Of a stretch of DNA of 64,000 bases, positions 17,184 to 25,744 are shown piece after piece; position 1 is the stretch's first letter, and each line of letters opens with the position of its first letter. A program made the translations under genes and the position numbers. Source of the stretch: Merdibacter sp965119685 (GTDB lineage: Bacteria > Bacillota_I > Bacilli_A > Erysipelotrichales > Erysipelotrichaceae); contig OZ221971.1 of assembly GCA_965119685.1 (NCBI GenBank), forward strand, positions 1,178,001 to 1,242,000, read 5' to 3'. The notes below the pieces were generated by a model. That model was not told the origin of the DNA and did not search any database. It worked only from the letters and a program-made list of their open reading frames with translations.

Positions 17184-18095
17184 TTATTCGCTGTCGGTGT
17201 CGGAAATATCCGGACGCTGTACCAAATACTGCGGATAGCTGGTGCGGATGCTGTTGAAGACGTCGGTATCATAGACGGTGAAGTGATGCTTTTTCAGGTA
17301 GTAGACCAAGGCGTCGGTGGTGATGTTGGTATTTTCCGATAACGCATCGATGATCTCATCCTTGATTATGGTGTAGTCGTCAGAGACGAGGTAGGCGATG
17401 TAATAGGTGCCGTTGGTGGCGTCGACGATCACCTCAGAGATGAGCGTGTCCTCTCCATCCTGTGAGGTGAGCTTATTGAGGACGACGCTTGGCAGTCCGC
17501 TGTCGGTGTAGTAGAGCTTTTCACTGCCTGTATAGGTGGTGGTGTCGCCATATTCCTCTGTGACACTTTCAAAATCCTCGCCCTCTTTGAGCAGCTCCAG
17601 CGCCTGTGACGCTTTATCCTGATCGCTTGTCGCAAAGATACGGGCGACAACCGGCTGCCAGTCCTTTAAAAACTGCTCGTTGTTCTCGTCAAAGTATTTT
17701 TTGTTTAATTCGATCTGCTCGTAGTTTGGCAACAGCACCTTTTCGATGTATTCCTCTTTACCGGTATAGCCCAGACGCACAACATATTCGTCCATCGTCA
17801 TACCATAATAGCTTTCGGCTAACGAGGCGTTGCTGTCATATTCTTCCTGCGCCTGCTCTCTCATCTCATCGCTGACTTCCACCTCTTTCTCATAGATCTT
17901 CTGACGGATCATGGTCAGCGTGTACTCTGCACCGCTGCTTTCCTTCATCTGCGGATAGAGATCGCCGTCGGTGATCGTCACATCGCCGATGGTGGCGACG
18001 ACGTCATTTCCATGGGAAATATCGGCATAAGCGTTGCCGCAGCCGCCAAGCATAAGCGCGATGGCAAGCGCACATCCTGCTTTTGTCTTTTTCAT
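17184..18095 (-). CDS. PrsA-like lipoprotein foldase
   Basis: Likely extracytoplasmic chaperone / peptidyl-prolyl isomerase that helps secreted proteins fold. The 303-aa chain has a lipoprotein signal MKKTKAGCALAIALMLGGC (lipobox LGGC). Next comes a SurA/PrsA-type N-terminal part (GDVTITDGDLYPQMKES, then helical segments with YEKEVEVSDEMREQAQEEY). The central region FATSDQDKASQALELLKEGEDFESVTEEYGD matches the start of a parvulin (PpiC) domain, which is less well conserved further on, so isomerase activity is uncertain. The start at 18095 (not the upstream ATG) is set by AAGGAGG at 18102-18108. Second gene of an operon with another foldase. Confidence 0.85.
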   Translation of the reverse strand: MKKTKAGCALAIALMLGGCGNAYADISHGNDVVATIGDVTITDGDLYPQMKESSGAEYTLTMIRQKIYEKEVEVSDEMREQAQEEYDSNASLAESYYGMTMDEYVVRLGYTGKEEYIEKVLLPNYEQIELNKKYFDENNEQFLKDWQPVVARIFATSDQDKASQALELLKEGEDFESVTEEYGDTTTYTGSEKLYYTDSGLPSVVLNKLTSQDGEDTLISEVIVDATNGTYYIAYLVSDDYTIIKDEIIDALSENTNITTDALVYYLKKHHFTVYDTDVFNSIRTSYPQYLVQRPDISDTDSE

Positions 18096-18108
18096 AAGCC
18101 TTTCCTCC

Positions 18109-19104
18109 TTACGCATCCAATCCGGCAAAACGGCGCAGACGGGTCAGCGTGTCCTCATCGGTAAACGTGATGGACAGCTTGTCCGCCGCATCGAATAAAA
18201 TCTCGCTGGACAATGTGGAATTGCGGTTGATCATCGCAGCCGCAAATGCGCTCCATACTTCGTCATCCTCACTCTGGCGAAGCGCTTCTTTGCCGGCGGT
18301 GTCCGCATGAATGAGGACGAGCTTATCCCCGCTGTCGCTGCTGACAGAGACCCATTTGCTCGTTTCACCCTCTTTTAATGCGAGAGCGGCGTCTAACATC
18401 TCTTGTGTAAAGTCGGTGCTGCTGGTCGTCTCTTCGTCGATGTAGCCATAGAAGCCGGATTCATCGCTGATGGTCGATTCGGAGTATTCCTTTGCCGCCT
18501 GTGCAAACGAAGTCCCCTCGGCTAACGCCTGATCGATCATCTCTTTGCTTTCCTTTTCCTCATCGCTGAGAGCGTCAGCATCGCCAACGGAAAGCTCGAT
18601 GATCGAGATGACATGCGGGTTTTCGATCTCCTCGCTCAGCTCCTCGAAATGCGCTTTGACATAATTGCGCTGCAAGACGCTTTCCTTTTGCGCCAGCATG
18701 CAGAAGCGATCCAGCTCATCGCTTTCCAAGCCCACATTGTTGAGCATGGCGGCGATCAGATCATCCGCGCTGCCGCTGGAGCTCGCCTGTGCCTGCGCTT
18801 CCAGATTTTCTTTCAGCTCCTTTGCCGCTTCTCTCATCTCCTCGCTCTCTTCGCTGACGCTTTGCTCGATGACCGCGTTGCGGTAGCGGTAGTAAAGCTG
18901 CGAGAGCGAGAAGCGGCTCATTTCACTGTAAAGCTCGTCGGCGCTTAAATCGTAATCGTCAATTGCGGCGATGATCTCCTTGCCATCGACGCTTTTTCCT
19001 TTGACGAAGTCCTTGGTGGTATCCCAGACGTAATAGATCGCAAAGCCGCACAGAAGAATTGCGATCAGCACGACGAACCAGTTCTTTTTTATGATTTCCA
19101 ACAT
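18109..19104 (-). CDS. Membrane-anchored PpiC/SurA-type peptidyl-prolyl isomerase
   Basis: A 331-aa protein with an uncleaved N-terminal helix (NWFVVLIAILLCGFAIYYVW) and a large outer domain. Residues from about 155 on (HVISIIELSVGDADALSDEEK, AEGTSFAQAAKEYSES, ESGFYGYIDEE, ALKEGETSKWV) follow the parvulin pattern. The N-terminal helical region is of SurA type. Start at 19104 is preferred over 19113, since the AAAGG site is 9 bases from 19104 but abuts 19113. Together with the following lipoprotein it forms a two-gene secretion-quality unit; the 13-base gap contains AAGGAGG. Confidence 0.85.
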   Translation of the reverse strand: MLEIIKKNWFVVLIAILLCGFAIYYVWDTTKDFVKGKSVDGKEIIAAIDDYDLSADELYSEMSRFSLSQLYYRYRNAVIEQSVSEESEEMREAAKELKENLEAQAQASSSGSADDLIAAMLNNVGLESDELDRFCMLAQKESVLQRNYVKAHFEELSEEIENPHVISIIELSVGDADALSDEEKESKEMIDQALAEGTSFAQAAKEYSESTISDESGFYGYIDEETTSSTDFTQEMLDAALALKEGETSKWVSVSSDSGDKLVLIHADTAGKEALRQSEDDEVWSAFAAAMINRNSTLSSEILFDAADKLSITFTDEDTLTRLRRFAGLDA

Positions 19105-19131
19105 CGTTCTCATCCTTTCAGTTGCCTTTCC

Positions 19132-19160
19132 ATTATATTCGATTCCCTTTCAAAAAGCAA
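19132..19160 (-). promoter_or_regulatory. Promoter of the foldase operon
   Basis: On the minus strand TTGCTT (19160-19155), 17-base spacer, TATAAT (19137-19132). It lies 28 bases upstream of the start at 19104. Confidence 0.72.
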
Positions 19161-19226
19161 TTTTTCACCGCAATTCACCTAAAATTCAGAGAGGGGAAAA
19201 AGAAACGTGCGGACAAGACGTTTGAA

Positions 19227-19255
19227 TTGAGGTTTTCCTGCATTTTTGCTATGAT
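19227..19255 (+). promoter_or_regulatory. Promoter of the SUF operon
   Basis: TTGAGG (19227-19232), 17-base spacer, TATGAT (19250-19255) with TGC in front of the -10 box (extended -10). It is divergent from the foldase promoter and 28 bases before sufC. I see no clear repressor palindrome such as an IscR-type site. Confidence 0.7.
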
Positions 19256-19283
19256 AATGCCGTTGATGAAAGGATGATGCACG

Positions 19284-20099
19284 ATGAGCACATTAACCGT
19301 AAAAAACCTGCATGTGCAGGTAGAGGATAAAGAGATTTTAAAGGGGGTTGACCTCGTGGTGAACGAGGGGGAGACCCATGCGCTGATGGGGCCTAACGGC
19401 AATGGCAAAAGCACGCTGTTAGCCGCGATCATGGGCAATCCGAAATACACCGTCACCCAAGGGGAGATTTTGCTGGATGGCGCGGATGTGCTGGCGATGA
19501 AGGTCGATGAGCGCAGCAAGGCCGGCTTGTTTTTGGGGATGCAGTATCCCAGCGAGATCAGCGGCGTCACCAACTCTGATTTTCTGCGCACGGCGGTCAA
19601 CGCCCGCCGGGAGCGGCCGATTCCTCTGTTTCAGTTTATCCGCCAGATGGAGGCGGCGATCGAACGTTTACAGATGAAGGAGGACTTAGCGCACCGCTTT
19701 TTAAACGAGGGATTTAGCGGCGGTGAGAAAAAACGCAATGAGATCATCCAGATGCTGATGCTGAAGCCTTCCATGGCCATGCTCGATGAGATCGATTCCG
19801 GCTTGGACGTGGATGCGCTCAAGATCGTCGCTGCGGCAATTTTACAGCTGCAGCAGGAACAGCACACGGGACTGCTGGTCGTTTCGCACTATGCCCGCTT
19901 CTATGAGTATCTTCAGCCGACGCATGCGCATATTTTGCTGGATGGACGCATCGTGGCGAGCGGTACGGCAGAGCTGATCAAGCGCATCGATCAGGAGGGC
20001 TATGAATGGGTGGAGGACACCTATCATGTCAAGGCGGCCAAGCAGGAGGAGAAGCGTGTGGAGCTGTTAGGCAGCTGTGGGGCGCATCGCGGGGAGTGA
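19284..20099 (+). CDS. sufC: Fe-S cluster assembly ATPase SufC
   Basis: ABC-type ATPase that powers the SufBCD scaffold in iron-sulfur cluster assembly. Walker A GPNGNGKST, the signature FSGGEKKRNE, Walker B with MAMLDEIDSGLDVDAL and the switch His in VVSHYARF are all present. At 271 aa it is about 20 residues longer than usual, because of a charged C-terminal tail (KQEEKRVELL...). First gene of the operon sufC-sufD-sufS-sufU-sufB, the order typical of Bacillota. Confidence 0.97.
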   Translation: MSTLTVKNLHVQVEDKEILKGVDLVVNEGETHALMGPNGNGKSTLLAAIMGNPKYTVTQGEILLDGADVLAMKVDERSKAGLFLGMQYPSEISGVTNSDFLRTAVNARRERPIPLFQFIRQMEAAIERLQMKEDLAHRFLNEGFSGGEKKRNEIIQMLMLKPSMAMLDEIDSGLDVDALKIVAAAILQLQQEQHTGLLVVSHYARFYEYLQPTHAHILLDGRIVASGTAELIKRIDQEGYEWVEDTYHVKAAKQEEKRVELLGSCGAHRGE

Positions 20100-20103
20100 G
20101 CCT

Positions 20104-20904
20104 ATGAAATGGATATTTTCCCGGGTGTTTGAGCAGCAGATCGCGCTGAGGGAGCCGGGCGCTTACACCTTTGTTTTTGAAGAGGGCAGCAGCGGCTTTC
20201 TGTATGTGCTGATCGAGGAGCAGGCAAGCGATGTCAGCTTACAGCTGGAAGCGCACAAAAACAGCGCGGTACGCGTATGGTTTGATGTACGCGCCGCAAA
20301 GGGACTCACACTGCGCCAAAAAATCAGCTGTGCGCAGGCTGCGGATGTGCAGGTGTCTTTTCTGGATCTGGAAGCGGGTGAGGCGGCGTATGACATCCGC
20401 GGCGTGTATGAGGACAGCGGTGGGCGCATCGCCTTATCTACGGCGGTATTGGCAAGCGCGGATAAGCGCTGGCGAATGGAGATCGTCCACGATCATCCCC
20501 ACACGCAGGGACTCATGGAAAATTATTGCGTCGTTGAGGACGATGCACGCTGTAAGATCGAAGCCATCGGCAATATTAAAAAGGGCGCTTATGCCAGTGA
20601 GAGCCACCAGAAGACCCGTGTGCTGACGATGAGCGAACATCACAACGCCGAGGTGCTTCCCTTGTTATATATCGATGAAAACGACGTTAAGGCCAGTCAT
20701 GCGATGACGCTGGGACAGCCAAACGCCGATCAGCTTTACTACCTGCAAACCCGCGGCTTGAGCAAGCGTGCAGCGCTGGGCCTGCTCTCCATCGGCTACT
20801 TCTTGCCGATCGTCGAGCGAATCGAGAATAGCGAGCTGCAAGCGCAAATAAAATGTAGAGTGGAAGAAAAGGTGGGATTGTATGGACATCGGGAGCATTC
20901 GTAA
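20104..20904 (+). CDS. sufD: SufD-like scaffold protein (short form)
   Basis: Member of the SufB/SufD beta-helix family that partners SufB and SufC. It is 266 aa, well short of the ~430 aa of classical SufD: the beta-helix core is present (VEDDARCKIEAIGNIKKG, the HHNAEVLPLLYIDENDVKASHAMTLG block and LYYLQTRGLSKRAAL) while the N-terminal helical domain is mostly missing. Shortened SufD is not rare in this class, so I do not call it broken. ATG 20104 follows the sufC stop by 4 bases; the end overlaps sufS by 23 bases. Confidence 0.88.
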   Translation: MKWIFSRVFEQQIALREPGAYTFVFEEGSSGFLYVLIEEQASDVSLQLEAHKNSAVRVWFDVRAAKGLTLRQKISCAQAADVQVSFLDLEAGEAAYDIRGVYEDSGGRIALSTAVLASADKRWRMEIVHDHPHTQGLMENYCVVEDDARCKIEAIGNIKKGAYASESHQKTRVLTMSEHHNAEVLPLLYIDENDVKASHAMTLGQPNADQLYYLQTRGLSKRAALGLLSIGYFLPIVERIENSELQAQIKCRVEEKVGLYGHREHS

Positions 20905-22111
20905 GGATTTTCCGTTGCTGTCACAGACGATGATGGGGCAGCCGCTCATCTATTTAGACAATGCGGCGACAACGCTGAAACCAACCTGTGTGATCGATGC
21001 GGTGACACGCTATTACACACAGATGGGAGCGAATGCGCATCGCGGCGATTATGCGCTCAGCGCAATGGTGGATGAGGCGTTTGAGGCGGCCAGAGCGCAG
21101 GTTGCAGAGTTTCTGCATGCGAAGAGTCCCCGCCAGATCGTCTTTACCTCAGGCACCAGCGCAGCGCTCAATCAGGTGGCATATGGCTATGCGCGCAAGG
21201 TGCTGAAAGAGGGAGACGTCATATTGAGCACGATGGCGGAGCACGCCTCCAGCATTCTGCCTTTTCTGCGCAGCGCGAAGGCGTGCGAAAGCAGCGTGGA
21301 GTATATCCCCCTGGATGAACAGGGACGTATCACGATGGACAACGTGCGCCGGGCGCTGCATCCGCGGGTGAAGATGATCGTTTTGGCGCATGTCAGCAAC
21401 GTGCTGGGACAAATCGCGCCGATTGCGGACATCTGTGCGCTCGCGCATGAACGAGGGATTGTCGTGGTGGTGGACGGCGCGCAGTCAACGCCGCATCTGC
21501 CAATCGATGTACAGCAGATGGACTGTGATTTCTTCACCTTCAGCGCCCATAAGCTGTGTGGTCCTACCGGCGTAGGCGTGCTGTATGGCAAGATGGAGCT
21601 GTTAGCGCAATGCGAGCCGCTGTATCTGGGCGGCGGCAGCAACGCCCGCTTTGACGCCTGCGGCAATTTACAGCTGAAAGAAGTGCCCTTTTGCTTTGAG
21701 AGCGGCACCCCGCCGATCGAGGGCGTCTTGGGCATGCGCGCGGCGATCGACTATCTAAAGGAGATCACCATGGAAGCGATTCACGCTCACGAGCTGAGCC
21801 TGCGCCGCTATCTCGTGGAAAACATGAAGCAGATGCCGCATGTGATTCTCTATAACGCACAGGCGGACAGCGGCATCATCACCTTTAATGTGAAAAACGT
21901 CTTTGCACAGGATGCGGCCAGTTATTTCAACGCCAACGGCGTCGCTTTGCGAAGCGGTCAGCACTGCGCGAAGCTGCTGGTGGACTTTCTGGGAACCGGT
22001 GCGACACTGCGCGCCAGCCTGTATCTCTATAATACAAAGGAAGAGGCTGACCGCTTCTTAGAGCTGCTCTCACAGTGCACGATGGAGCGCTGTCTGGATA
22101 TTTTCTTTTAA
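20882..22111 (+). CDS. sufS: Cysteine desulfurase SufS
   Basis: PLP enzyme of class V aminotransferase fold that removes sulfur from cysteine as an enzyme-bound persulfide for cluster assembly. It is 409 aa. YLDNAATTLKP, the PLP lysine in FSAHKLCGPTGVG, and the catalytic Cys in RSGQHCAKLL (group II type, short loop) are visible. It starts inside the sufD end with a weak ribosome site, so coupling is likely. A 172-base gap to sufU follows. Confidence 0.96.
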   Translation: MDIGSIRKDFPLLSQTMMGQPLIYLDNAATTLKPTCVIDAVTRYYTQMGANAHRGDYALSAMVDEAFEAARAQVAEFLHAKSPRQIVFTSGTSAALNQVAYGYARKVLKEGDVILSTMAEHASSILPFLRSAKACESSVEYIPLDEQGRITMDNVRRALHPRVKMIVLAHVSNVLGQIAPIADICALAHERGIVVVVDGAQSTPHLPIDVQQMDCDFFTFSAHKLCGPTGVGVLYGKMELLAQCEPLYLGGGSNARFDACGNLQLKEVPFCFESGTPPIEGVLGMRAAIDYLKEITMEAIHAHELSLRRYLVENMKQMPHVILYNAQADSGIITFNVKNVFAQDAASYFNANGVALRSGQHCAKLLVDFLGTGATLRASLYLYNTKEEADRFLELLSQCTMERCLDIFF

Positions 22112-22283
22112 GAAAACAAGCGCTGAGAAAAGGGAAGATGCAAAACGTATGCTTCTTTGACATGGAAAAGCAAAAAGCATCTGCTGTCAGCTTGCTTTTG
22201 CAAAAGATAGATGGAAACTGACAATGTTCATTTGAACAGTTATGAGACGGATGTCTTAGCGATAGGAAAGGAGTGTGGCTTTC

Positions 22284-22739
22284 ATGTCTGATTTACTGAA
22301 AGACCCGATGGTTCTGCGTCAGATCATCATGGATCACTATGAATATCCCCGCAATCACACATTGACCAAGCAGGAGGGCTATGCGGAAAAGCACATGGCT
22401 TCAGAGTCCTGCATCGACGATATTTACGTGCAGTCGAAAATTGAGGAGGGCGTCGTCAGGGACGTGCGCTTTGACGGCATCGCCTGTACGATTTCCACCG
22501 CGTCGACCTCGATCATGAGCGAGCTGCTGCAGGGAAAGAGTCTCACGCAGGCAAAGGAGATCATTCAAAACTACTATGCGATGATCGATCAGCGCCCTTA
22601 TGACGAGGAGCTGTTACAGGAAGCGGTCGCGTTTGCCAACGTCGGCAAGCAGGCAAACCGCATCAAGTGTGCGACGATCGGATGGAAAGCGATGGAAGAG
22701 ATGATCGCGGAAAGTGAGGGAAGCGGCGATGAAGGATGA
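22284..22739 (+). CDS. sufU: SufU zinc-dependent sulfur acceptor / scaffold
   Basis: Accepts persulfide sulfur from SufS and passes it to SufB (the Bacillota pathway). In 151 aa the three conserved cysteines are present in SESCIDDI, IACTISTASTS and RIKCATIGW, and PRN near the start is typical. The start is ATG 22284, because AAAGGAG lies about 10 bases upstream and too close to the GTG at 22275. The stop overlaps the sufB start. Confidence 0.95.
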   Translation: MSDLLKDPMVLRQIIMDHYEYPRNHTLTKQEGYAEKHMASESCIDDIYVQSKIEEGVVRDVRFDGIACTISTASTSIMSELLQGKSLTQAKEIIQNYYAMIDQRPYDEELLQEAVAFANVGKQANRIKCATIGWKAMEEMIAESEGSGDEG

Positions 22740-24129
22740 AGGACTGCATTTGGAGGAGTCGTATGCCTATGGCTTTCATGATGAGGATGTCAGCGTCTAT
22801 CAAACGGGAAAAGGCCTGAGCCGCAGCGTGATAGAGACGATCTCATCGATCAAACAGGAACCGCAGTGGATGCGCGAGCTGCGCTTGCAGGCGTATGAGT
22901 CTTTCTTGAAACAGAGCAATCCCAAGTGGGGACCTGACCTCAGCTCTATCGATTTCGACGACTATACCTATTACATAAAACCCAGCGATAAGCAGGGAAA
23001 AGACTGGAGCGAGGTGCCGGAAACGATCAAAAACACCTTTGAGCGCCTGGGGATTCCGCAGGCGGAAGCGAAATATCTCGCCGGCGTGTCGACACAATAC
23101 GAATCAGAGGTCGTCTACCACAACATGCTGGAAGAGGTGGAGAGCAAGGGCGTCATTTTCTTAGACACCGACTCCGCATTGCGAAAGCATCCCGAGCTGG
23201 TGCGCAAATACTTCGGCACGCTGGTGCCCTACAGCGATAACAAGTATGCGGCGCTCAATACGGCGGTGTGGAGCGGCGGCTCGTTTATCTATGTCCCAAA
23301 GGGCGTGAAGCTGGAAAAACCGCTGCAATCGTATTTTCGCATCAACAGCATGCAGATGGGCCAGTTCGAGCGCACGCTGATCATCGTGGATGAGGGGGCG
23401 GATGTGCACTATGTGGAAGGGTGTACGGCGCCGCAGTATTCCAAGGATTCCCTGCATGCGGCGATCGTGGAGATCTTCGTTCACAAAAATGCCCGCTGCC
23501 GTTATTCCACCGTGCAAAACTGGTCGGACAACATCATCAACCTGGTGACGAAACGCGCCAAGGTGATGGCGCATGGCTCCATGGAATGGGTCGACGGCAA
23601 CATCGGTTCCCGCATCAATATGAAATACCCTGCCTGTGTGTTAGCGCAGGAGGGGGCGAAGGGGACGATGATTTCCATCGCTGTCGCTTCCAAGCATCAG
23701 GTGCAGGATGCCGGGGCAAAGATGCTGCATCTGGCGCCGAATACCACCAGCAGCATCATCTCCAAATCCGTTGCCCGCCGTGGGGGAGAGACCAATTATC
23801 GCGGCATGGTCTATCATTCGCCAAATGCGCATGGCGCGAAAAGCAAGGTGGAGTGTGATACGCTTTTACTGGATGATCTCTCCCGCAGCGATACCATTCC
23901 CCACAACCGCTCGCAAAACCAGAGCAGCCAGATCGAGCATGAGGCGACGGTTTCCAACATCAGTGAGGAACAGCTGTTTTATCTGATGTCGCGGGGGCTG
24001 AGCGAGGAGGCGGCGACCGAGATGATCGTCATGGGCTTTTTAGAGCCGTTCACCCGTGAACTGCCGATGGAATATGCGGTGGAGCTCAATCAGCTGCTGA
24101 AGCTGGACATGAGCGATTCGATCGGATGA
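22729..24129 (+). CDS. sufB: Fe-S cluster assembly scaffold SufB
   Basis: Main scaffold of the SufBCD complex, on which the nascent cluster is built. The 466-aa protein has the family landmarks: WMRELRLQAYESF, SSIDFDDYTYY, VWSGGSFIYVPKGV, VEGCTAP with the key Cys, WSDNIINLVTKR, and the C-terminal RSDTIPHNRSQNQSSQIEHEA followed by YLMSRGLSEEAA. ATG 22729 overlaps the sufU stop. The end overlaps the folate gene (ATGA-type junction), so this is one transcript. Confidence 0.96.
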   Translation: MKDEGLHLEESYAYGFHDEDVSVYQTGKGLSRSVIETISSIKQEPQWMRELRLQAYESFLKQSNPKWGPDLSSIDFDDYTYYIKPSDKQGKDWSEVPETIKNTFERLGIPQAEAKYLAGVSTQYESEVVYHNMLEEVESKGVIFLDTDSALRKHPELVRKYFGTLVPYSDNKYAALNTAVWSGGSFIYVPKGVKLEKPLQSYFRINSMQMGQFERTLIIVDEGADVHYVEGCTAPQYSKDSLHAAIVEIFVHKNARCRYSTVQNWSDNIINLVTKRAKVMAHGSMEWVDGNIGSRINMKYPACVLAQEGAKGTMISIAVASKHQVQDAGAKMLHLAPNTTSSIISKSVARRGGETNYRGMVYHSPNAHGAKSKVECDTLLLDDLSRSDTIPHNRSQNQSSQIEHEATVSNISEEQLFYLMSRGLSEEAATEMIVMGFLEPFTRELPMEYAVELNQLLKLDMSDSIG

Positions 24130-24689
24130 GGGATGCACAAATGCTGCGTGCGCAGGCCAAAAAGGCGCTTGCGGCGCTTAGCACACAAAAAAAGCAGGCA
24201 TACAGCGAACAGATCAAGGAGCAGCTGCTGACATTGTGCGCACAGGCAAAGTGGATCTCCCTTTATCGAGCCATGGCGCAGGAGGTCGATCTGCGCTCGC
24301 TGTTTCCAGCGCTCTGGCAGCAGGGAAAACAGACGGCGCTGCCCATCTGCCGCGATAGGGGAGTGATGGATATGGCGCTGTATCATGCAAAAATGCCGTT
24401 AGCATTGAATCGCTATGGCATTGAGGAGCCAATGCAGGCAGAGATCATCCGCAAGGATCGCCTCGATGTGATCGTCGTTCCGCTCGTCGCCTTTGACGCG
24501 CAGGGACATCGGCTGGGACATGGCAGCGGCTATTATGATCGTTATCTGGCGGATGCGCGGGCAGTGCGTATCGGCGTCGCCTTCTCTTGCCAGCAGGTGG
24601 AGCAGATAACGCCTTTGCCCCATGACATCGCGATGGATCTCATCATCACCGAGACAGGTGTCCGCCGCTTTGCGCCTATGCCGCGTTAA
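24126..24689 (+). CDS. 5-formyltetrahydrofolate cyclo-ligase
   Basis: Converts 5-formyl-THF to 5,10-methenyl-THF with ATP. The 187-aa protein has an N-terminal basic helix, the substrate loop ISLYRAMAQEVDL, the VVPLVAFDAQGHRLGHGSGYYDRYL signature and the end block DLIITETGV. It starts 4 bases inside sufB. Its stop overlaps the stop of the convergent recombinase gene (shared TTAA), leaving no room for a terminator between them. Confidence 0.93.
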   Translation: MRDAQMLRAQAKKALAALSTQKKQAYSEQIKEQLLTLCAQAKWISLYRAMAQEVDLRSLFPALWQQGKQTALPICRDRGVMDMALYHAKMPLALNRYGIEEPMQAEIIRKDRLDVIVVPLVAFDAQGHRLGHGSGYYDRYLADARAVRIGVAFSCQQVEQITPLPHDIAMDLIITETGVRRFAPMPR

Positions 24690-25594
24690 AGGGAAAGACG
24701 GTTCAGGGGGTTCTTCAGACGAAGAATCTCCTTTTGTTTTGCGTCGGAGACATGTGTGTAGATCTGTGTTGTCGTGATCGAGCTGTGACCGAGGATATGC
24801 TGGATGAAACGGATGTCGACGTCCTCTTCCAGCAGCAGGGAGGCAAAGGTGTGACGAAACATGTGCGGGGTGATGTGCGGGGTGATGGCGGCGTCGCTGC
24901 AATAACGGTGCAGCAATGCGCGGACGCTTTGATCGCTGAGGCCGCCGCCATTTCGGTTGATGAAAAAAGGATCGTCAAATGCGGCGTCGGGATGAGCCAA
25001 ATGATGATAGCACTCCAGGGCACTACGCACACATGAGGAGCCCAACGGCAATCTTCGCTCCTTGCGCCCTTTTCCGTAAATGTGCAGACAGCTTTCCTGA
25101 AGATCGACGTCACAGACGCGCAGCGCGCACAGCTCCGAAATGCGGATGCCGGTGGAGAGCAGCACCTCGAAGACGGCGATGCTGCGGGTGGCGCACAGCT
25201 TTTGATAAGGCGTTTGCGCACGCTCCCTCTGACGGTAAAGATGCCGAAAAAAGGCCTGCATCTGCGTCCATGGAATCGTCCGCGGCAGCAGCAGCGGTTT
25301 TTGAAAATGGGTGCGGATGCGATCCAGCGGATTTTCCGCCAATAGTTCCTGAAACACGAGATAAGAAAAAAAGGCGTGCAGACTGGCGAGCTTGCGCATG
25401 ACGCTTTTGGGGGCGAAGCGCAGGTGCAGCTGACGAACATAGGCTTCTAACAGCGCTTTGTTCAAGGGACGTCCGTCTAAGAAAAGCAGAAACTGACGCA
25501 GATCGCAGCGATAGGCTTTCACGCTCTTCCAATCCAGCCGGCTGCGCTTGGCGCAGTCCTCTAAATACATCATCAACATGGTTTCTGTGATCAT
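24686..25594 (-). CDS. Tyrosine recombinase, XerC/XerD-like
   Basis: Site-specific recombinase, 302 aa. The N-terminal SAM-like core-binding domain (residues ~1-85, SRLDWKSVKAYRCDLRQFL) and the catalytic domain are complete: Arg in GIRISEL, Lys in GKGRKERRLPL, the HxxR box in HMFRHTFASLL, and the His and Tyr in LGHSSITTTQIYTHV. Length and layout match chromosomal Xer proteins rather than larger phage integrases. No prophage genes, attachment-site repeats or tRNA target lie beside it, so it could be the host dimer resolvase or a stand-alone invertase. The start at 25594 has GAGGAGG upstream. Confidence 0.92.
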   Translation of the reverse strand: MITETMLMMYLEDCAKRSRLDWKSVKAYRCDLRQFLLFLDGRPLNKALLEAYVRQLHLRFAPKSVMRKLASLHAFFSYLVFQELLAENPLDRIRTHFQKPLLLPRTIPWTQMQAFFRHLYRQRERAQTPYQKLCATRSIAVFEVLLSTGIRISELCALRVCDVDLQESCLHIYGKGRKERRLPLGSSCVRSALECYHHLAHPDAAFDDPFFINRNGGGLSDQSVRALLHRYCSDAAITPHITPHMFRHTFASLLLEEDVDIRFIQHILGHSSITTTQIYTHVSDAKQKEILRLKNPLNRLSL

Positions 25595-25684
25595 AAAATT
25601 CCTCCTCTCAATGCCGATGCAGTTTCTTTGTAGCACGGAATGAGAAAAAAGCAATGTCTGACAGAAAAAGGAACTCCTCTCTTG

Positions 25685-25713
25685 TTGTAGGCGGTTGATT
25701 TCTGTGCTATGAT
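25685..25713 (+). promoter_or_regulatory. Promoter of the lysozyme gene pair
   Basis: TTGTAG (25685-25690), 17-base spacer, TATGAT (25708-25713), with TGC before the -10 box. Because the -10 covers the ATG at 25709, that ATG cannot be the start of the gene; translation from TTG 25745 fits. Confidence 0.65.
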
Positions 25714-25744
25714 TCTACTGTTTAATACGCAGGGGGTGGAAAGA

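Noticed and set aside
22112..22283. Terminator or new promoter between sufS and sufU
   Set aside because: A loose 7-bp inverted repeat (around AAAAGCA/TGCTTTT, 22,166-22,200) lacks a T run and no clear -35/-10 pair is visible; I treat the SUF genes as one operon.
25110..25532. 140-codon minus-strand frame inside the recombinase gene
   Set aside because: Shifted-frame shadow of the tyrosine recombinase, which has all catalytic motifs in the other frame.
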